Source: a virus. Taken from it: 23,874 nucleotides of DNA. Positions 23,128-23,874 of the stretch are shown here, one piece after another (the first letter of the stretch is position 1; each line of letters opens with the position of its first letter). The notes beneath the pieces were generated by a model that saw only the letters and a list, made by a program, of their open reading frames with translations, ran no database searches and was not told the DNA's origin. The translations under genes were made by a program, and so were the position numbers. The stretch covers positions 1-23,874 of the IMG/VR virus record IMGVR_UViG_3300020477_001483; one strand, written 5' to 3'.

Positions 23128-23463
23128 TCAGTATGGATCATCCTCCCACGCCTGTTCGGCTATCTCATCGTCCGTTTTGACCGGGGGTGTTGTTTCAGCT
23201 ATTCGAGCCCCCTCAGCTTCCGCCCACTTTGGCTTCTCGAGCATTCGCTCCTGTGGCGATAATCCCACAGGGCCAGATTCAGGCATATCTTGAACAGCCG
23301 GCCCCTCTTCCCCAAGACCCGCCCCAGGCGAAGCCTGGCGGTCACCAACACGCCCCTCTATCAACCTAACCACCGCATCCTGCATGGTCTCCCCGCTATC
23401 AAAACAGGACCGTCTAAATAGACCATGTAGTTCCTCTGGTAGTTTGGTATGTATGATCTTCAT
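23128..23463 (-). CDS. Ribbon-helix-helix protein with disordered tail
   Basis: 111 residues, ATG start with no ribosome site. Residues 1-37 match the RHH pattern: strand MKIIHTKLP, helix EELHGLFRRSCFDSG, then ETMQDAVVRLIEGRV. Residues 45-111 are Pro/Glu/Gly rich and probably disordered, ending in an acidic segment. RHH dimers insert the strand into the DNA major groove and usually bind tandem short boxes. Boxes of TAGTCT/AGAC type lie directly upstream, which suggests autoregulation. A small antitoxin role is possible, but there is no toxin next to it. Confidence 0.6.
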   Translation of the reverse strand: MKIIHTKLPEELHGLFRRSCFDSGETMQDAVVRLIEGRVGDRQASPGAGLGEEGPAVQDMPESGPVGLSPQERMLEKPKWAEAEGARIAETTPPVKTDDEIAEQAWEDDPY

Positions 23464-23470
23464 GGACCAT

Positions 23471-23500
23471 ACAGTACTTATAGTCTTTGTATGCCGTCAA
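23471..23500 (-). promoter_or_regulatory. Possible promoter for the RHH gene
   Basis: Minus-strand TTGACG (23495-23500) and TACTGT (23471-23476) are 18 bases apart, resembling -35 and -10 boxes. The -10 box ends seven bases before the ATG, again suggesting a nearly leaderless message. A TAGTCT box (23481-23486) lies in the spacer and AGACCAT overlaps the -35. Confidence 0.4.
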
Positions 23501-23534
23501 GACCATAACCTATGTTTAGTCTACGTAGTCTAAA
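23481..23534. promoter_or_regulatory. Operator-like cluster of TAGTCT / AGAC boxes
   Basis: TAGTCT occurs at 23481, 23517 and 23526, and the inverted box AGACCAT at 23500-23506. The last two TAGTCT copies lie in the near-perfect 20-bp palindrome TTTAGTCTACGTAGTCTAAA (23515-23534; nine of ten base pairs match). Repeated short boxes upstream of an RHH gene, overlapping its likely promoter, are typical of RHH autoregulation; the boxes also resemble the AGAC half-site that MetJ recognises. Confidence 0.5.
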
Positions 23535-23616
23535 AATTCTGTGTGAAAAATGGGTCGGGTGATCGAGGCCTGCAGGTCTACACGTGTATGGGGGTGGGGT
23601 AACCCCCGCCGGGCAC

Positions 23617-23874
23617 CTACTGCAGCAAGTGTCTGTTAGCCCGTATGAGCTGCTTATATGCCTCGGCCTGCACGTTTACTGTCTGTTCTGCGGCAGCGTA
23701 GCTGCCATCGAGTCGGTTCAGCAGATCTATGGCCTTGAGCGCGTCGGCTTGGGAAGGGGAAGTAGTGACGGTGCGCACCACCTCACCCTCGCTGTTCGCT
23801 ATCGTCTGTGTCTGCTCCTGGCCATCCATGATCTCGCGCAGCCGTCTTATGCGTTGCTCACTGTCCACGCTATG
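23617..23874 (-). CDS. Possible terminase small subunit, C-terminal part
   Basis: A GTG at 23868 gives 83 residues, but the frame remains open to the window edge, so the true start may lie outside. The segment EGEVVRTVTTSPSQADALKA, then IDLLNRLDGSYA, resembles the C-terminal region of small terminases ('D.LKALELLG...G.'), which contact the large subunit. The remaining 20 residues are helical and basic. The N-terminal DNA-binding domain would be outside the window. Position upstream of the large terminase supports this but the genes in between are unusual; an unrelated small protein is possible. Confidence 0.4.
   Translation of the reverse strand, partial: HSVDSEQRIRRLREIMDGQEQTQTIANSEGEVVRTVTTSPSQADALKAIDLLNRLDGSYAAAEQTVNVQAEAYKQLIRANRHLLQ

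Noticed and set aside
23580-23612. GC-rich hairpin GGGG-TAA-CCCC as a transcription terminator
   Set aside because: The stem is only four base pairs and no T-run follows in either direction.
1-23874. CRISPR array, tRNA, integrase or insertion sequence
   Set aside because: I looked for direct-repeat/spacer patterns, cloverleaf-like stems and transposase or recombinase motifs and saw none.

Overview
This window is part of the genome of an uncultured tailed double-stranded DNA bacteriophage, GC-rich and probably podovirus-like. All 27 genes I support lie on the minus strand in one tightly packed, head-to-tail series, so transcription runs from high to low coordinates. The podovirus-like reading is an inference. 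After the capsid there is an adaptor, a nozzle-like beta protein, three large virion/ejection-type proteins and a beta-helix tailspike, and I see no tail tube, sheath or tape-measure gene. I cannot name the host.

Layout in order of transcription. (1) 23874-21418, packaging and lysis prelude: the C-terminal end of a possible small terminase, a ribbon-helix-helix-like (RHH-like) small protein behind an operator-like region, an M23 peptidase (probable endolysin), two further small proteins that look like paralogues of each other, and two unknown small proteins. (2) 21428-19800: large terminase. (3) 19803-16712: four sugar-modification genes, namely a WbpG/PseA-type N-acetyl sugar amidotransferase, a WbuZ/HisF2-type partner, a methylase resembling the pseudaminic-acid-associated family, and an SpsF-type cytidylyltransferase. 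(4) 16700-12269: zinc-ribbon protein, portal, a Pro-rich protein, a small unknown, scaffold and major capsid. (5) 12259-9830: three small beta-rich structural proteins, a 45-residue basic protein and the head-tail adaptor. (6) 9829-1: nozzle-like protein, three large virion/ejection-type proteins, and a right-handed beta-helix tailspike that runs off the left edge.

The most unusual part is the sugar cassette wedged between large terminase and portal. Its genes overlap each other, and the first overlaps the terminase stop by four bases, so they should be made together with the packaging and head proteins. The set lacks the enzymes that would build a nonulosonic acid from scratch and lacks a HisH glutaminase. 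My inference is that it tailors a sugar the host already makes, by amidination, possibly methylation, and nucleotide activation. The target could be the host surface or the virion.

Other notable points: the adaptor gene has no AUG, GUG or UUG at its natural start and appears to begin at AUU; about half of all starts are non-AUG; and two small RHH-like genes each sit behind repeat-rich promoter-like sequences whose -10 box lies only 6-7 bases before the ATG.
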